From contig JAHEQA010000004.1 of the NCBI GenBank assembly GCA_019561615.1, positions 42,867 to 106,866 of the forward strand: DNA of 64,000 nucleotides, given 5' to 3'. Position 1 is the stretch's first letter. Every line of letters begins with the position of its first letter. The position numbers and the translations under genes were made by a program. Below, one piece after another: positions 45,997 to 55,825 of the stretch. The stretch comes from Methanothermococcus sp. SCGC AD-155-E23. Lineage in GTDB: Archaea; AGJL01; Methanococci; Methanococcales; Methanococcaceae. Under the pieces are notes generated by a model, which was not told the origin of the DNA, made no database searches, and saw only the letters and a program-made list of their open reading frames with translations.

Positions 45997-46638
45997 ATGG
46001 AATACCTCAACCTTTTTATATACTCCTTCACCTCCCTCTTCATCCTCATGAATCCTATAGGACTGGCACCTCTTTTTTACATGTGGACTGTCAACAATAC
46101 AGAGAAGGAGATAATCCATATCCTCAAGAGAACTGCAGTGGTGGTGATACTAACCCTGTTAATCTTCGGCTTCTTTGGAAGATATATTTTCAATTTTTTT
46201 GGCATTACCCTAGACTCCTTTAAGGTAATTGGAGGGCTCTTGATATTGAAGATATCCTGGGATATGCTCCATGCAAAGATGTCCAAGATAAAACAGACGG
46301 AGAGGGAGAAGGAGGAGATGTCACAGTTGGAGGATATTGCAGTGGTACCCCTAGGTATACCTCTACTTGCAGGCCCTGGAAGTGTAACAACCACCATTAT
46401 ACTTATGGAGCACTGTCGTGGAATACTGGAAAAGTTAGTTATAGTGGTCTCCATTATCCTGGCCACAGCTGTCTCCATACTTATACTCTATATATCTGAG
46501 AAGATAGTGATGGCTTTAAGGACCTCAGGGATATATGCAGTTGTTAGAATTATGGGTTTAATACTAGGGGCAATATCCATAGAGATTATGTGGAGTGGTC
46601 TAGTAGGTCTAATATCCTCCTCGGGCATACTAAGATAA
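45997..46638 (+). CDS. MarC family integral membrane protein
   Basis: The 213-residue protein has about six hydrophobic segments and the family motifs [12 protein letters not shown] (residues 17-28) and [21 protein letters not shown] charged loop ([17 protein letters not shown]) separates the two halves. The transport substrate of MarC proteins is not firmly known. GGGGAGATTT precedes the ATG. It is 10 bp upstream of hisA and likely heads the marC-hisA-kinase operon. Confidence 0.88.
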   Translation: MEYLNLFIYSFTSLFILMNPIGLAPLFYMWTVNNTEKEIIHILKRTAVVVILTLLIFGFFGRYIFNFFGITLDSFKVIGGLLILKISWDMLHAKMSKIKQTEREKEEMSQLEDIAVVPLGIPLLAGPGSVTTTIILMEHCRGILEKLVIVVSIILATAVSILILYISEKIVMALRTSGIYAVVRIMGLILGAISIEIMWSGLVGLISSSGILR

Positions 46639-46648
46639 CGGTGAAAAG

Positions 46649-47371
46649 ATGATAGTTATCCCAGCTGTTGATATTAAGGACAGGAAGTGTGTTCAACTTG
46701 TACAGGGGGATCCAAATAGGAAACTTGTAGAGTTAGAGGATCCCCTTAAGGTGGCAGAGAAGTGGGTGGAGGAAGGTGCTGAGATGATCCATGTTGTAGA
46801 TTTAGATAGGGCTATATACCAGAGGGACACCAACCTAGATATAGTTAAGGAGATAGTAGGTTCCCTAGAGGTACCTGTACAGGTAGGAGGTGGTATAAGG
46901 ACTTTAGAAGATGCAATGGATCTCATAGATGCTGGAGCTTACAGGGTTATCCTAGGTACCTCTGCAGTGAGGAATCCTGAGATTGTGGAGGCACTATCTA
47001 AGGAGGTGGGAAGGGAGAAGGTTATGGTTGCACTGGACTCCAGGGGAGGAAAGGTGGTTATAAGGGGATGGAGAGAGAGAACTAAGTACTCCCCAGTGGA
47101 GATTGGCAAGATCCTGGAGGAGAAGGGAGCAGGAAGTATACTCTTTACAGATGTAGATGTTGAGGGCTTACTTAGAGGTGTAAAGATTCACAGCGTCAAG
47201 ACCTTGGTAGAGGAGTTAAACATTCCAGTTGTGGCATCAGGTGGTATCAGTAGTTACCAGGATATCCTGAAATTAAGGGATGTTGGAGTTGAGGGGGTAG
47301 TTATAGGATCTGCACTTTATAAAAACATACTGGATCTCAGGAAGTGTATCCAGATCTCCAAAGGTGGTTAA
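46649..47371 (+). CDS. hisA: ProFAR isomerase HisA
   Basis: The 240-residue (beta/alpha)8 barrel has HisA landmarks [19 protein letters not shown], the phosphate-binding [13 protein letters not shown] and [12 protein letters not shown]. The catalytic aspartates lie near the N-terminus (AVDIKD) and in [11 protein letters not shown]. It isomerises the aminoaldose to the aminoketose in histidine synthesis. GGTGAAAAG precedes the ATG. The stop is followed directly by the start of the kinase gene. Confidence 0.96.
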   Translation: MIVIPAVDIKDRKCVQLVQGDPNRKLVELEDPLKVAEKWVEEGAEMIHVVDLDRAIYQRDTNLDIVKEIVGSLEVPVQVGGGIRTLEDAMDLIDAGAYRVILGTSAVRNPEIVEALSKEVGREKVMVALDSRGGKVVIRGWRERTKYSPVEIGKILEEKGAGSILFTDVDVEGLLRGVKIHSVKTLVEELNIPVVASGGISSYQDILKLRDVGVEGVVIGSALYKNILDLRKCIQISKGG

Positions 47372-48304
47372 ATGAACTTCGAGGATAGGAAAAAGATAGT
47401 TGCAGTTGGGCATATTGCCCTTGATTACATCTTTAACGTTGAAAGATTCCCTGAACCAAACACCTCTGTTCAGATACCCTCTGTTAAAAGGTACTACGGA
47501 GGTTCAGCCTGTAACGTAGCTGTGGCAGTTGCTAAATTAGGACTTCAATCTGCTATAGTCTCCTGTGTAGGATACGACTTTACCAACAGTGGCTACAGTA
47601 CCTATTTGAAGAACCTCAATGTAGACATCTCCAACGTCTATCACTCAGACGAGGAGGAGACCCCCAAGGCCTGGATATTTACAGATCCTAGAAACAACCA
47701 GATAACCTTTTTCCTCTGGGGTGCAGCTAAACACTACAAGGAGTTAAAACCTCCAACCTTTGACGGAGACATAGTACATCTAGCCACAGGTGATCCAGAG
47801 TTCAATGTAAGATGTGTAGATGCTGCAAAGAGAGATGACAAGTTGATATCCTTTGACCCTGGACAGGATCTCCCCCTCTACACCAGGGAGAATATGGAGT
47901 ACATCCTGGACAATGTAGACTTTGTCTTTATGAATATTCACGAGTACAGGAGAACCCTTAAACTGTTAAATATAGGGGAGGAGGATTTTAGAAAGATGGT
48001 ACCTGTTTTAGTGGTAACCTTTGGAGAGAGGGGAAGTGTTATCTACCTCAGGGACAGGGAGATAGAGATACCCTCCATACCTACAAAGGTTGAGGACCCT
48101 ACAGGTGCTGGAGATGGCTACAGGGCTGGATTTCTAAGTGCCTACCTCAGGGGCTACAGCCTTAAAGACTGTGGTATTATCGCCTCTACTGTGGCCTCCT
48201 TTGTAGTAGAGAGGAGGGGATGCCAGACAAACCTACCTACATGGAGGGATGTTATGGAGAGGTTGAGGGAGAGGGGATACACTGTTGGAGAATTAAGGGA
48301 TTAA
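47372..48304 (+). CDS. PfkB-family nucleoside kinase
   Basis: The 310-residue ribokinase-fold protein has YYGGSACNVAVAVAKLG (sugar-binding region) and the catalytic-loop motif DPTGAGDGYRAGFL with its base aspartate. It resembles M. jannaschii MJ0406, a broad nucleoside kinase acting on inosine, cytidine and similar substrates; a sugar kinase is the alternative. AGGTGGTTAA, overlapping the hisA stop, is its ribosome-binding site. The 3' end overlaps the convergent dehydratase subunit gene by 4 bp. Confidence 0.87.
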   Translation: MNFEDRKKIVAVGHIALDYIFNVERFPEPNTSVQIPSVKRYYGGSACNVAVAVAKLGLQSAIVSCVGYDFTNSGYSTYLKNLNVDISNVYHSDEEETPKAWIFTDPRNNQITFFLWGAAKHYKELKPPTFDGDIVHLATGDPEFNVRCVDAAKRDDKLISFDPGQDLPLYTRENMEYILDNVDFVFMNIHEYRRTLKLLNIGEEDFRKMVPVLVVTFGERGSVIYLRDREIEIPSIPTKVEDPTGAGDGYRAGFLSAYLRGYSLKDCGIIASTVASFVVERRGCQTNLPTWRDVMERLRERGYTVGELRD

Positions 48305-48702
48305 TCCCTTTTGTACACCTTGACTATCCCCCTATCTCCATCGAGAACTATCCAATCTCCAGTGTCTATCTTGGAGATGTCCACCTTATCCACCAGGGGG
48401 ATCCTAGCTAGTATAGCCCCAGTAGCTACTATAGGTTCACACTCCCTGTTTACAATCCCCTTCAATATACCTCTCTTTCCCAGGGCATATATAACGTAGG
48501 ATCCTACAGTACTACCTTTACCAGTTGGGAAGACAAGTATCTTATCCCTAATACTTTTACCGTATATGTCACTCTCCCTGTCCACTACAACACCCTCCCT
48601 GTTTACACCACCTAGGAAGGATATAGGTTTACGGGAGACTAGAGCCTCACCTTCAACTCTCCCCTTGGATATACCTCTTCCCTTCATCTCGATGTAATTC
48701 AT
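48301..48702 (-). CDS. Phosphomevalonate dehydratase small subunit (DUF126, aconitase X swivel domain)
   Basis: The 133-residue protein matches the DUF126/aconitase-X small-subunit family, with SFLGGVNREGVVVD, LVFPTGKGSTVGSYV and IVATGAILARIPLVDKVD. With its large subunit (not in the window) it dehydrates 5-phosphomevalonate in the archaeal mevalonate pathway that leads to isopentenyl phosphate. The ATG at 48702 follows GGGGATAGC. The frame stays open another 132 codons upstream, but that part is antisense to the RNA ligase and not protein-like. Only 34 bp separate this ATG from the divergent RNA ligase ATG. Confidence 0.85.
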   Translation of the reverse strand: MNYIEMKGRGISKGRVEGEALVSRKPISFLGGVNREGVVVDRESDIYGKSIRDKILVFPTGKGSTVGSYVIYALGKRGILKGIVNRECEPIVATGAILARIPLVDKVDISKIDTGDWIVLDGDRGIVKVYKRD

Positions 48703-48736
48703 GCTATCCCCAATTAAAATAATAGTAGTGATTCCC

Positions 48737-49894
48737 ATGGATATAGATATCTCCAAGGTATCGGAGAGGTTAAACTTAGAGGAGGATATATTAAGAAGTG
48801 CCATAGAGAGGAGGGTGATCTCCCTCTGTAGATACAGGGATATAAAGTATATAGCATTTAAGAAGAAGGTTAGACATGTTGAGAGGGGAACTGTCCTATT
48901 TTTAAATGAGAATATGGACGTTGTAATGGGGTATCCAAAGATAAGGAGGGCTTTAGTGTTAGATCCAACAGTTAAAAAGTACTTCGTAGACAAGGTGGTA
49001 GTTGAGGAGAAGTTAAATGGATACAATGTAAGGGTTGTGAAGATAGATGGGAAGGTGTTTGGGATTACCAGGGGTGGTAGGATCTGTCCCTTTACCACTA
49101 AGAAGCTGTTGAAGCTTTTGGATAGAGAGATCTTGGAAGACTATCCAGGGATAACCCTATGTGGAGAGATGGTAGGGTTGAACAACCCCTATGTCTCCCA
49201 CTACTACCCTGAGGTGGATAGGGAGATCTGTGAGGGTATTAAAGAAAATCTAGGTCTATACATATTCGATGTAAGGGAGGGAAATACCTCCCTACCTGTG
49301 AAGGAGAAGATTGAACTTCTTGAGGAGTACAAGATTCCCCATGTAAAACCTCTAGGCATATTTAAGAAGGAGGAGATTGAGGAGATAAAAAGTATTGTGT
49401 TAAAGTTAGAGAGGGAAGGTAGGGAGGGAATAGTGATGAAGGATCCAGATATGCTCCTAGATCCCATAAAGTATACAACCCATTATACCCACTGCCAGGA
49501 TCTCTCCGTAGCCTTTAGATATACCTTTGACCTAGGTATTCACTTTATGTTCAGTAGACTGGTAAGGGAGGGTTATCAATCCTACGAGTTTAAGGAGGGA
49601 GAGGAGGAGTTGGAAAAAAGAGCTGTATCTATAGGGAGATCCATAATATATCCCATGGTTGAGTCTATATGGAAGGTCTCCAGGGGGGAGTTGATTACTG
49701 AGGACTTTGAGTTGTACTTTGAGAATGAGGAGGATCTTGAGGAGTTTCTCAAATATCTAAAAGAGGTCCATATATCCTACGTTCTAAAGGAGAAGGAGGT
49801 GTTAAAAAATAGCATCTTTAGGGTTGTTATAGGCAAGGTCTATCCCACCACCAGGGATAAGATAAAGAGTTATCTAGAGGGCAGTTTGTGGTGA
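48737..49894 (+). CDS. Archaeal ATP-dependent RNA ligase (Rnl3 family)
   Basis: The 385-residue protein has the nucleotidyl transferase motif I EEKLNGYNVRV with AMP-accepting Lys92. It also has GEMVG (motif III-like region), motif IV EGIVMKDPD and a helical C-terminal dimerisation domain. This is the layout of the homodimeric Methanothermobacter and Pyrococcus RNA ligases that can circularise RNA. The natural substrate is not known. The ATG at 48737 follows GTGATTCCC. The 3' end overlaps the convergent carB fragment gene by 25 bp. Confidence 0.87.
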   Translation: MDIDISKVSERLNLEEDILRSAIERRVISLCRYRDIKYIAFKKKVRHVERGTVLFLNENMDVVMGYPKIRRALVLDPTVKKYFVDKVVVEEKLNGYNVRVVKIDGKVFGITRGGRICPFTTKKLLKLLDREILEDYPGITLCGEMVGLNNPYVSHYYPEVDREICEGIKENLGLYIFDVREGNTSLPVKEKIELLEEYKIPHVKPLGIFKKEEIEEIKSIVLKLEREGREGIVMKDPDMLLDPIKYTTHYTHCQDLSVAFRYTFDLGIHFMFSRLVREGYQSYEFKEGEEELEKRAVSIGRSIIYPMVESIWKVSRGELITEDFELYFENEEDLEEFLKYLKEVHISYVLKEKEVLKNSIFRVVIGKVYPTTRDKIKSYLEGSLW

Positions 49895-51744
49895 TTTACT
49901 TCCTTATCTTCTTCTATCTCCTCTATAGTACACTCAATCTCGTCCAGGGAGTAGATACCGATACTTCCCTCCTTAACAGCTCTTATAGCTTCTATAGCTG
50001 AAAGGGCTGCTCTTATAGTGGTGATATAGGGGATGTTAAACTCCACTGCAGCCCTCCTGATGTAGTACCCCTCGGACTTGGCCTTACCTCCAGAGGCTGT
50101 ATTTATAATCAGGTTTATCTCCCCCTTCTGAATCAACTGGAGTATATTACCTGTGGAACCCTCAGATATCTTCTTAACCACCTTCACCTCTATTCCCTCC
50201 CTTCTAATCACCTCTGCAGTACCTTTAGTGGCTACTATCTCAAAGCCTAACTCCTTAAACTTCTTGGCAATATAGGGGGCGTACTTCTTATCCCTGTCTT
50301 TAAGACTTATAAACACTGTTCCAGAGGTTGGAAGCTTCATATTTGCCGAGAGTTGAGCCTTGTAGTAGGCCTTACCAAAATCCACATCTATACCTATGGC
50401 CTCCCCTGTAGACTTCATCTCTGGACCTAGAACTGGATCTACCCCAGGTAACTTCTGGAAGGGGAATACCGCCTCCTTAACACTTACGTACTTACCCCTC
50501 GCAAGACCTACATACCCTATATCCCTTAGTTTCTCACCCATTATAACCCTGGTAGCTATTTTAGCCAGTGGTATACCAATGGATTTACTTACATAGGGTA
50601 CAGTTCTACTTGCCCTTGGATTGGCCTCAAGTACATAGACTGTATCGTCCTTAATTGCAAATTGAATATTTATCAGTCCAATTACTCCCAACTCCCTACT
50701 TATCTTTACTGTGTACCTTACTATCTTTCTTATTATATCCTCTGAGAGGTTCTGAGGTGGCAGTACACAGGCACTATCTCCACTGTGTACCCCAGCCTCC
50801 TCTATATGCTCCATTATCCCCCCTATGAATACATCCCTCCCGTCACATACGGCATCTACATCTACCTCTATGGCATCCTCCAGGAACTTGTCTATCAGTA
50901 TAGGGTGCTCAGGAGATACCTTAACTGCCTCCCTTATATACTCCCTTAGATCCTCCTCGCTGTAGATGATCTCCATGGCCCTACCTCCCAATACGTAGGA
51001 GGGTCTAACAAGGACAGGATAACCTATTCTCCTTGCAACCTCTATGGCCTCCTCCTCGTTGTATACTGTAGCACCCTCAGGTTGAGGTATTCCCAACCTC
51101 TTTAGAAATTTCGAGAACTCCTCCCTGTCCTCTGCCAAATGAATGGACCTTGGAGAGGTACCTAGTATCTTCACATCTGTTTTATGGTACAACTCCATAG
51201 CCAGGTTTATGGCGGTTTGACCTCCAAACTGGACTATAACACCTAGGAGATTCCCATCCCTTCTCTCGTTCTCTATAACGTTCATTACCTCCTCAAAGGT
51301 AAGGGGTTCAAAGTAGAGCTTATCTGAGGTATCGTAATCTGTAGAGACTGTCTCAGGGTTGTTGTTTATTATTATAGCCTCTATGCCCATCTCCTTCAGT
51401 GCCCATACCGCATGGACTGTAGAGTAGTCAAACTCCACCCCCTGCCCTATTCTAATAGGACCAGAACCTAGGATAATTACCTTGTCCCTCTTTGAGGGGA
51501 TACTCTCATTCTGCTCCTGGTAGAATATCTGTTCATAACAGGAGTAGAAGTAGGGAGTCTTAGCCTCAAACTCTGCTGCACAGGTGTCAACCATCTTGTA
51601 AACAGGTGTAATGTTAAGTTCCTCCCTTAACTTCCTAACCTCCATCTCATCCTTCTTAAGGAGATGGGCTATCTGTCTATCTGAGAAACCTAACATCTTA
51701 CACTCCAGAAGTATCTCCCTAAGTGAATCCCTGTCTATGGCCAT
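49870..51744 (-). CDS. carB2: Carbamoyl-phosphate synthase large chain, C-terminal section
   Basis: The 624-residue protein begins in the oligomerisation domain (LGFSDRQIAHLL, then ITPVYKMVDTCAAEFEA). It contains the second ATP-grasp domain (IILGSGPIRIGQGVEFDYS; IQFAIKDDTVYVLEANPRASRTVP) and the MGS-like allosteric domain at the C-terminus. With the N-terminal section it forms the large chain that makes carbamoyl phosphate for arginine and pyrimidines. It has its own AGGTGGT ribosome-binding site and is in a different frame from carB1, so the split is real rather than a single stop mutation. Confidence 0.95.
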   Translation of the reverse strand: MAIDRDSLREILLECKMLGFSDRQIAHLLKKDEMEVRKLREELNITPVYKMVDTCAAEFEAKTPYFYSCYEQIFYQEQNESIPSKRDKVIILGSGPIRIGQGVEFDYSTVHAVWALKEMGIEAIIINNNPETVSTDYDTSDKLYFEPLTFEEVMNVIENERRDGNLLGVIVQFGGQTAINLAMELYHKTDVKILGTSPRSIHLAEDREEFSKFLKRLGIPQPEGATVYNEEEAIEVARRIGYPVLVRPSYVLGGRAMEIIYSEEDLREYIREAVKVSPEHPILIDKFLEDAIEVDVDAVCDGRDVFIGGIMEHIEEAGVHSGDSACVLPPQNLSEDIIRKIVRYTVKISRELGVIGLINIQFAIKDDTVYVLEANPRASRTVPYVSKSIGIPLAKIATRVIMGEKLRDIGYVGLARGKYVSVKEAVFPFQKLPGVDPVLGPEMKSTGEAIGIDVDFGKAYYKAQLSANMKLPTSGTVFISLKDRDKKYAPYIAKKFKELGFEIVATKGTAEVIRREGIEVKVVKKISEGSTGNILQLIQKGEINLIINTASGGKAKSEGYYIRRAAVEFNIPYITTIRAALSAIEAIRAVKEGSIGIYSLDEIECTIEEIEEDKEVNHHKLPSR

Positions 51745-51760
51745 TCTACCACCTAAAGAT

Positions 51761-53200
51761 CTATATCAGATTGGACAGTACTTCCAACTTCTTCTTCATC
51801 TCCACGATCTTCTTTATCTTCTCTATGAAGAAGGGATGTATGGAGGTTAACTCACATATCTCTGAAACTGTCCAACCTCTATCTAAGGCCTCTGCAATTA
51901 CGAAGATTCTCTCATCTGTTGGATTCTTTAAGAGGTACTCAATCTCCTCGTTACTGTAACCTTTCTCCCTTCCATCCCCTATAATACCATACCTTCCAAT
52001 GTCTAAACTCCTTATAGCCTTCTGGAGCGCCTCCTCGAAGGTCCTCCCTATTGCCATTACCTCTCCTGTAGATTTCATAGAGGTCCCAAGGGTTCTATCT
52101 ACAGTTCTAAACTTGTCAAAGGGCCATCTAGGGATCTTCACAACTACATAGTCCAAGGTAGGTTCAAAGACTGCAGGTGTCTCCTTAGTTATGTCATTCA
52201 TAATCTCGTCTAGGGTCATCCCTATGGCTATCTTGGCGGCTATCTTTGCAATGGGGTATCCTGTTGCCTTACTTGCAAGGGCAGAACTTCTACTTACCCT
52301 TGGGTTAACCTCTATGACCCTGTATTCAGTCATGTCCTCATTTACTGCAAACTGTATATTACATCCACCCTCTATAGAGAGGTGCCTGATAACATTTAGA
52401 GAGGCATTTCTCAGTATCTGATGCATCTCGTCACTGAGGGTCTGGGAGGGGGCAGTAACTATACTCTCCCCTGTATGTATCCCCATGGGATCTATGTTCT
52501 CTATGTTACATACTACGATACAGTTGTCCTTACTATCCCTCATAACCTCGTACTCGTACTCCCTCCATCCAAGGACACTTTCATCTATTAACACCTGATT
52601 TATCAGGGAGTAGGTGAGACCCCTCTCTACAATCCTCTTCAACTCCTCCTCGTTATGGGCTATACCTCCTCCAGTACCTCCCAGGGTAAAGGCAGGTCTT
52701 ACAATTACAGGGTAGCCCAGGAGGGAAACTGCATCAAGTGCCTCTTCCACGGAACTTACAGCGTAACATTTAGTTGTAGGCTCACCTATACTCTCCATGG
52801 CTTTCTTAAATAGATCCCTATCTTCACAGGTCTCTATGGTTTTAACCCTTGAACCTAGGAGTTCTACGTTGTACTTCTCCAGGATACCTCTGTTATGTAA
52901 CTCCATTGCCAGGTTCAAGGCAGTCTGTCCCCCCATAGTTGGAAGTATTGCATCAGGTCTCTCCCTCTCTATGATCCTCTCCACAATGCTTACATCCAGG
53001 GGTTCCAGATAGATCTTGTCGGCAATACCCTTATCTGTCTGGATAGAGGCAGGGTTGGAGTTTACTAGGATGGTGTAAATACCCTCCTCCCTTAGAGCCT
53101 TACATGCCTGGGAACCTGAGTAGTCAAACTCTGCAGCTTGACCGATTACTATAGGACCAGAACCTAGTATCATCACACGCTCAATATCTTCCCTCTTCAA
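51761..53200 (-). CDS. carB1: Carbamoyl-phosphate synthase large chain, N-terminal section
   Basis: The 479-residue protein has the first ATP-grasp carboxyphosphate domain: [20 protein letters not shown] at the start, then [11 protein letters not shown] and [20 protein letters not shown]. It ends inside the oligomerisation domain ([19 protein letters not shown]), exactly where carB2 begins. The start is a TTG at 53200 behind AAGGTGAAATT. The two sections are separated by 16 bp; carA is not in the window. Confidence 0.95.
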   Translation of the reverse strand: MKREDIERVMILGSGPIVIGQAAEFDYSGSQACKALREEGIYTILVNSNPASIQTDKGIADKIYLEPLDVSIVERIIERERPDAILPTMGGQTALNLAMELHNRGILEKYNVELLGSRVKTIETCEDRDLFKKAMESIGEPTTKCYAVSSVEEALDAVSLLGYPVIVRPAFTLGGTGGGIAHNEEELKRIVERGLTYSLINQVLIDESVLGWREYEYEVMRDSKDNCIVVCNIENIDPMGIHTGESIVTAPSQTLSDEMHQILRNASLNVIRHLSIEGGCNIQFAVNEDMTEYRVIEVNPRVSRSSALASKATGYPIAKIAAKIAIGMTLDEIMNDITKETPAVFEPTLDYVVVKIPRWPFDKFRTVDRTLGTSMKSTGEVMAIGRTFEEALQKAIRSLDIGRYGIIGDGREKGYSNEEIEYLLKNPTDERIFVIAEALDRGWTVSEICELTSIHPFFIEKIKKIVEMKKKLEVLSNLI

Positions 53201-53209
53201 AATTTCACC

Positions 53210-54304
53210 TTATTCTCCATTGTTTAACATCTCTATTAATTTCTTAGCAGCCTCCTCCATAGAATCCTCAACAGATATGCCATTTTCCCTGAGTATCCTT
53301 CTACCCTCCTCCTCCCTGGTACCCATCATTCTAACGGAGAGTTTTACATGGGGATGTTTCTTCAACACCTCAACTATACCCCTTGCAACCTCGTCACACC
53401 TTGTAATCCCTGCCATTATATTTATGAATACTCCCTTTACATCCTCCCTCTCAAGGACCTTCTCAAGTGCCCTCTTAACAATATCTTCACTGGCCCCTCC
53501 ACCAATATCTAGGAAACAGGCTGGATTACCGCCGTACTCCTTTATAATATCCATACTAGCCAGGGTGAGACCAGCCCCATTCCCAATAACTCCAATATCT
53601 CCAGGAAGTTCCACATAGGCAAAGGGAAGATCCTCCCTTTTCCTGTACTCCTCAAATCTACTGTAGTCATGTCTAAAGTATGCATCCTCGTCTAGGTGTA
53701 TTACCCCATCTACAGCTACAACTCTACCATCCTCGGTAATCACCAGGGGATTTATCTCTACAAGGGTGGCATCCCACTCCCTGAATATCCTGTAGGCCCT
53801 GTAGATAACATCTGCAACCTTGGGTATCTCCTGGGAGGGTAGACCAAGATCCTTCAACATATTCCTGGCCATGTAGGGTAGGAACTCCTCCTGTGGATCT
53901 ACGTAGTACCTTACTATCTTCTCGGGACTTCTCCTGGCAACTTCCTCTATATCCACTCCTCCCTCTGTGGAGAAGAGTATAAGGGGTTTTTTCTCCACCC
54001 TGTCTATAACTATACCTAGGTAGTACTCCTTTTTAACTGGTACCCTCTCCTCCACAAGTACCTTCTCCACCTTCTCCCCCTTTATACTCTTATTTAGCAA
54101 CTCCTCGATCTTCCTATTTGCCTCCTCCAAGGTATCTGCAAATAGGACTCCTCCAGCCTTACCCCTACCCCCCACTAAAACCTGGGCCTTAATTACCACT
54201 GGACCCTTTATCTCCTCCAACTTTCCAGAGGTTACAAAACCCCTAGGGACAGGTATGCCGTATTCCTTAAAAATTTCCTTGGCTTCGTACTCGTGGAGTT
54301 TCAT
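53210..54304 (-). CDS. sucC: Succinate-CoA ligase (ADP-forming) beta subunit
   Basis: The 364-residue ATP-grasp protein opens MKLHEYEAKEIFKEYGIPVPRG, the SucC signature, and has VLVGGRGKAGGV, VEINPLVITEDGRV and the phosphohistidine-facing NGAGLTLASMDIIKEYGG. It works with SucD (not in the window) in the partial TCA route of methanococci. The ATG at 54304 follows GGTGGAAGTT; three upstream codons are open. It lies 9 bp upstream of carB1 on the same strand. Confidence 0.95.
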   Translation of the reverse strand: MKLHEYEAKEIFKEYGIPVPRGFVTSGKLEEIKGPVVIKAQVLVGGRGKAGGVLFADTLEEANRKIEELLNKSIKGEKVEKVLVEERVPVKKEYYLGIVIDRVEKKPLILFSTEGGVDIEEVARRSPEKIVRYYVDPQEEFLPYMARNMLKDLGLPSQEIPKVADVIYRAYRIFREWDATLVEINPLVITEDGRVVAVDGVIHLDEDAYFRHDYSRFEEYRKREDLPFAYVELPGDIGVIGNGAGLTLASMDIIKEYGGNPACFLDIGGGASEDIVKRALEKVLEREDVKGVFINIMAGITRCDEVARGIVEVLKKHPHVKLSVRMMGTREEEGRRILRENGISVEDSMEEAAKKLIEMLNNGE

Positions 54305-54351
54305 AACTTCCACCTAAATTTTAATTTAAACAGGGAAAAGTGTAAAAACAG

Positions 54352-55026
54352 TTAAAGGGAGAGGATATAGATAGCTATTATTCCCACGATAATCCCGGTG
54401 AATATACCTAGGAGTATATAGAGTATGTAGTTCTCCTTACCTGTAGTTACCTCCTCCTGTGACTCGTTGTAGAGGGAGATGTTCTCCCTCTCCTCTGTAA
54501 GATTCTTCTCCCAGGTAATAACCTCTTCCTCCTCTTCACTGACATTGATACTTACTACAGGGGTTTTATTCTCAGGGACTGTTTTATTGACAACCTCTTT
54601 ACTTTCACTGTACTCCACTGTAACATTCCTCTTAGTCTCCTCACTTAGGTTATAGGCTCTATACACCCTCACTAGGTGGATCCCACTTATGGGTGAGTTA
54701 CCTAGGATATACCTCTTGTATAAAACAATGAGGTAGGACTCCTTGTAGGTTACTATATAACCTGTGATATTTAAGGTCAATGACTCATTTCTCTCAATAT
54801 AGGGGATATAGATAGTAGTGTTTTTAAAAACTATATCTGAGCTGTTTAAGTGTAGGGTAAAATTGTAGGTATCGTAGTATGAATTTCTATACTTATACTG
54901 GAGCACTACCTTGGAGGTGTTATTGTATATATACTTGGGGTAGACACTTATAGACTCGTACCCGTAAGATGCAAGAAAAGATAGTAGCAGTAGTAGAGAA
55001 ATGGAAAATATCAGTTTATTTCTCAT
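54352..55026 (-). CDS. Secreted membrane-anchored glycoprotein candidate, unknown function
   Basis: The 224-residue protein has a signal sequence (hydrophobic residues 5-20), an extracellular part with many N-x-S/T sites (NNTS, NSSD, NITG, NVTV, NVSE and others) and an acidic stalk-like segment (SEEEEEVITWEKN). A C-terminal transmembrane helix (YILYILLGIFTGIIVGIIAI) follows. I do not recognise a domain; the first ~120 residues may be a small beta-sandwich. Such architecture fits a surface protein. GGGATATT precedes the ATG. It is 47 bp upstream of sucC but unrelated in role. Confidence 0.65.
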   Translation of the reverse strand: MRNKLIFSISLLLLLSFLASYGYESISVYPKYIYNNTSKVVLQYKYRNSYYDTYNFTLHLNSSDIVFKNTTIYIPYIERNESLTLNITGYIVTYKESYLIVLYKRYILGNSPISGIHLVRVYRAYNLSEETKRNVTVEYSESKEVVNKTVPENKTPVVSINVSEEEEEVITWEKNLTEERENISLYNESQEEVTTGKENYILYILLGIFTGIIVGIIAIYILSL

Positions 55027-55128
55027 AATATCCCTTTATAGAGATTTTAATCCCTTTAAATTTATTATTACTAGGATACTTTAAATAATTTTTTATAGGG
55101 AGAATTTAAGGAGTTTTAAGGTAAAAAT

Positions 55129-55821
55129 ATGAGGTGGAAGGGACATACTGTACTGGGATTGATAATGGGACTGCCCTTTGTATCCTCTCCAGATCAGATC
55201 TTCCTCCTTGTTGCCGGTGCCCTCTACCCAGATCTTGACCATGAGGTGAAGTGGGAGATTGTAAATAGGGGGATACTTATCTCAGGGAGCTTAGTACTTA
55301 TCAATATACTTCTCTATCTTCTTCACCCCTCCTACTTCGACTTCACCTTCCTTCTAATATCCACAGCGGCACTAATCCTATATATAATCCCTTACTTTGC
55401 CAGTCACAGGGGCATAACCCATACCTTTCTATGTATGTTTGTAGTCTCTACTATCCTGGGATTTTTGGCCTATAAACTTGCAGTATTCTCCCCTGTAATC
55501 GCAGGGATAGTAGTGCTGGCAATGGTAAGTAGCGAGTACATACTAGGTAAGGTTGTTCCAATATGTGCCCTGCTATGGATTGTACTCTACCTCCTGTTCT
55601 CAAGGGGTATAACTCCCCTAATAGATCTCCCAGGTATCTACCACTATATGTTACCTGTGGGCATTGGTTATCTCTCCCATATAGTTGGAGACTCTTTGAC
55701 ACCTGCAGGGTGCAATGCCCTATACCCCCTAGACTATAAACTCCGTAGAAGAGAGGGTATAGTACTTATTGGAATGTGGATCTTCCTTCTTCTACTTGCC
55801 TACAGAATAAATATCACGTGA
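55129..55821 (+). CDS. DUF457 (YdjM-like) membrane-bound metal-dependent hydrolase
   Basis: The 230-residue protein has several membrane segments and the family's metal-binding motifs: GHTVLGLIMG (residues 5-14), ALYPDLDHE, SHRGITHTF and SHIVGDSLTPAG. DUF457 members are predicted membrane hydrolases, and the substrate is not known in archaea. AAGGT lies before the ATG. The GTPase gene follows after 4 bp. Confidence 0.8.
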   Translation: MRWKGHTVLGLIMGLPFVSSPDQIFLLVAGALYPDLDHEVKWEIVNRGILISGSLVLINILLYLLHPSYFDFTFLLISTAALILYIIPYFASHRGITHTFLCMFVVSTILGFLAYKLAVFSPVIAGIVVLAMVSSEYILGKVVPICALLWIVLYLLFSRGITPLIDLPGIYHYMLPVGIGYLSHIVGDSLTPAGCNALYPLDYKLRRREGIVLIGMWIFLLLLAYRINIT

Positions 55822-55825
55822 TACT

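Noticed and set aside
48703..49098. N-terminal extension of the phosphomevalonate dehydratase small subunit
   Set aside because: The extension is antisense to the RNA ligase; the ATG at 48702 has a good ribosome-binding site and gives the usual family length.
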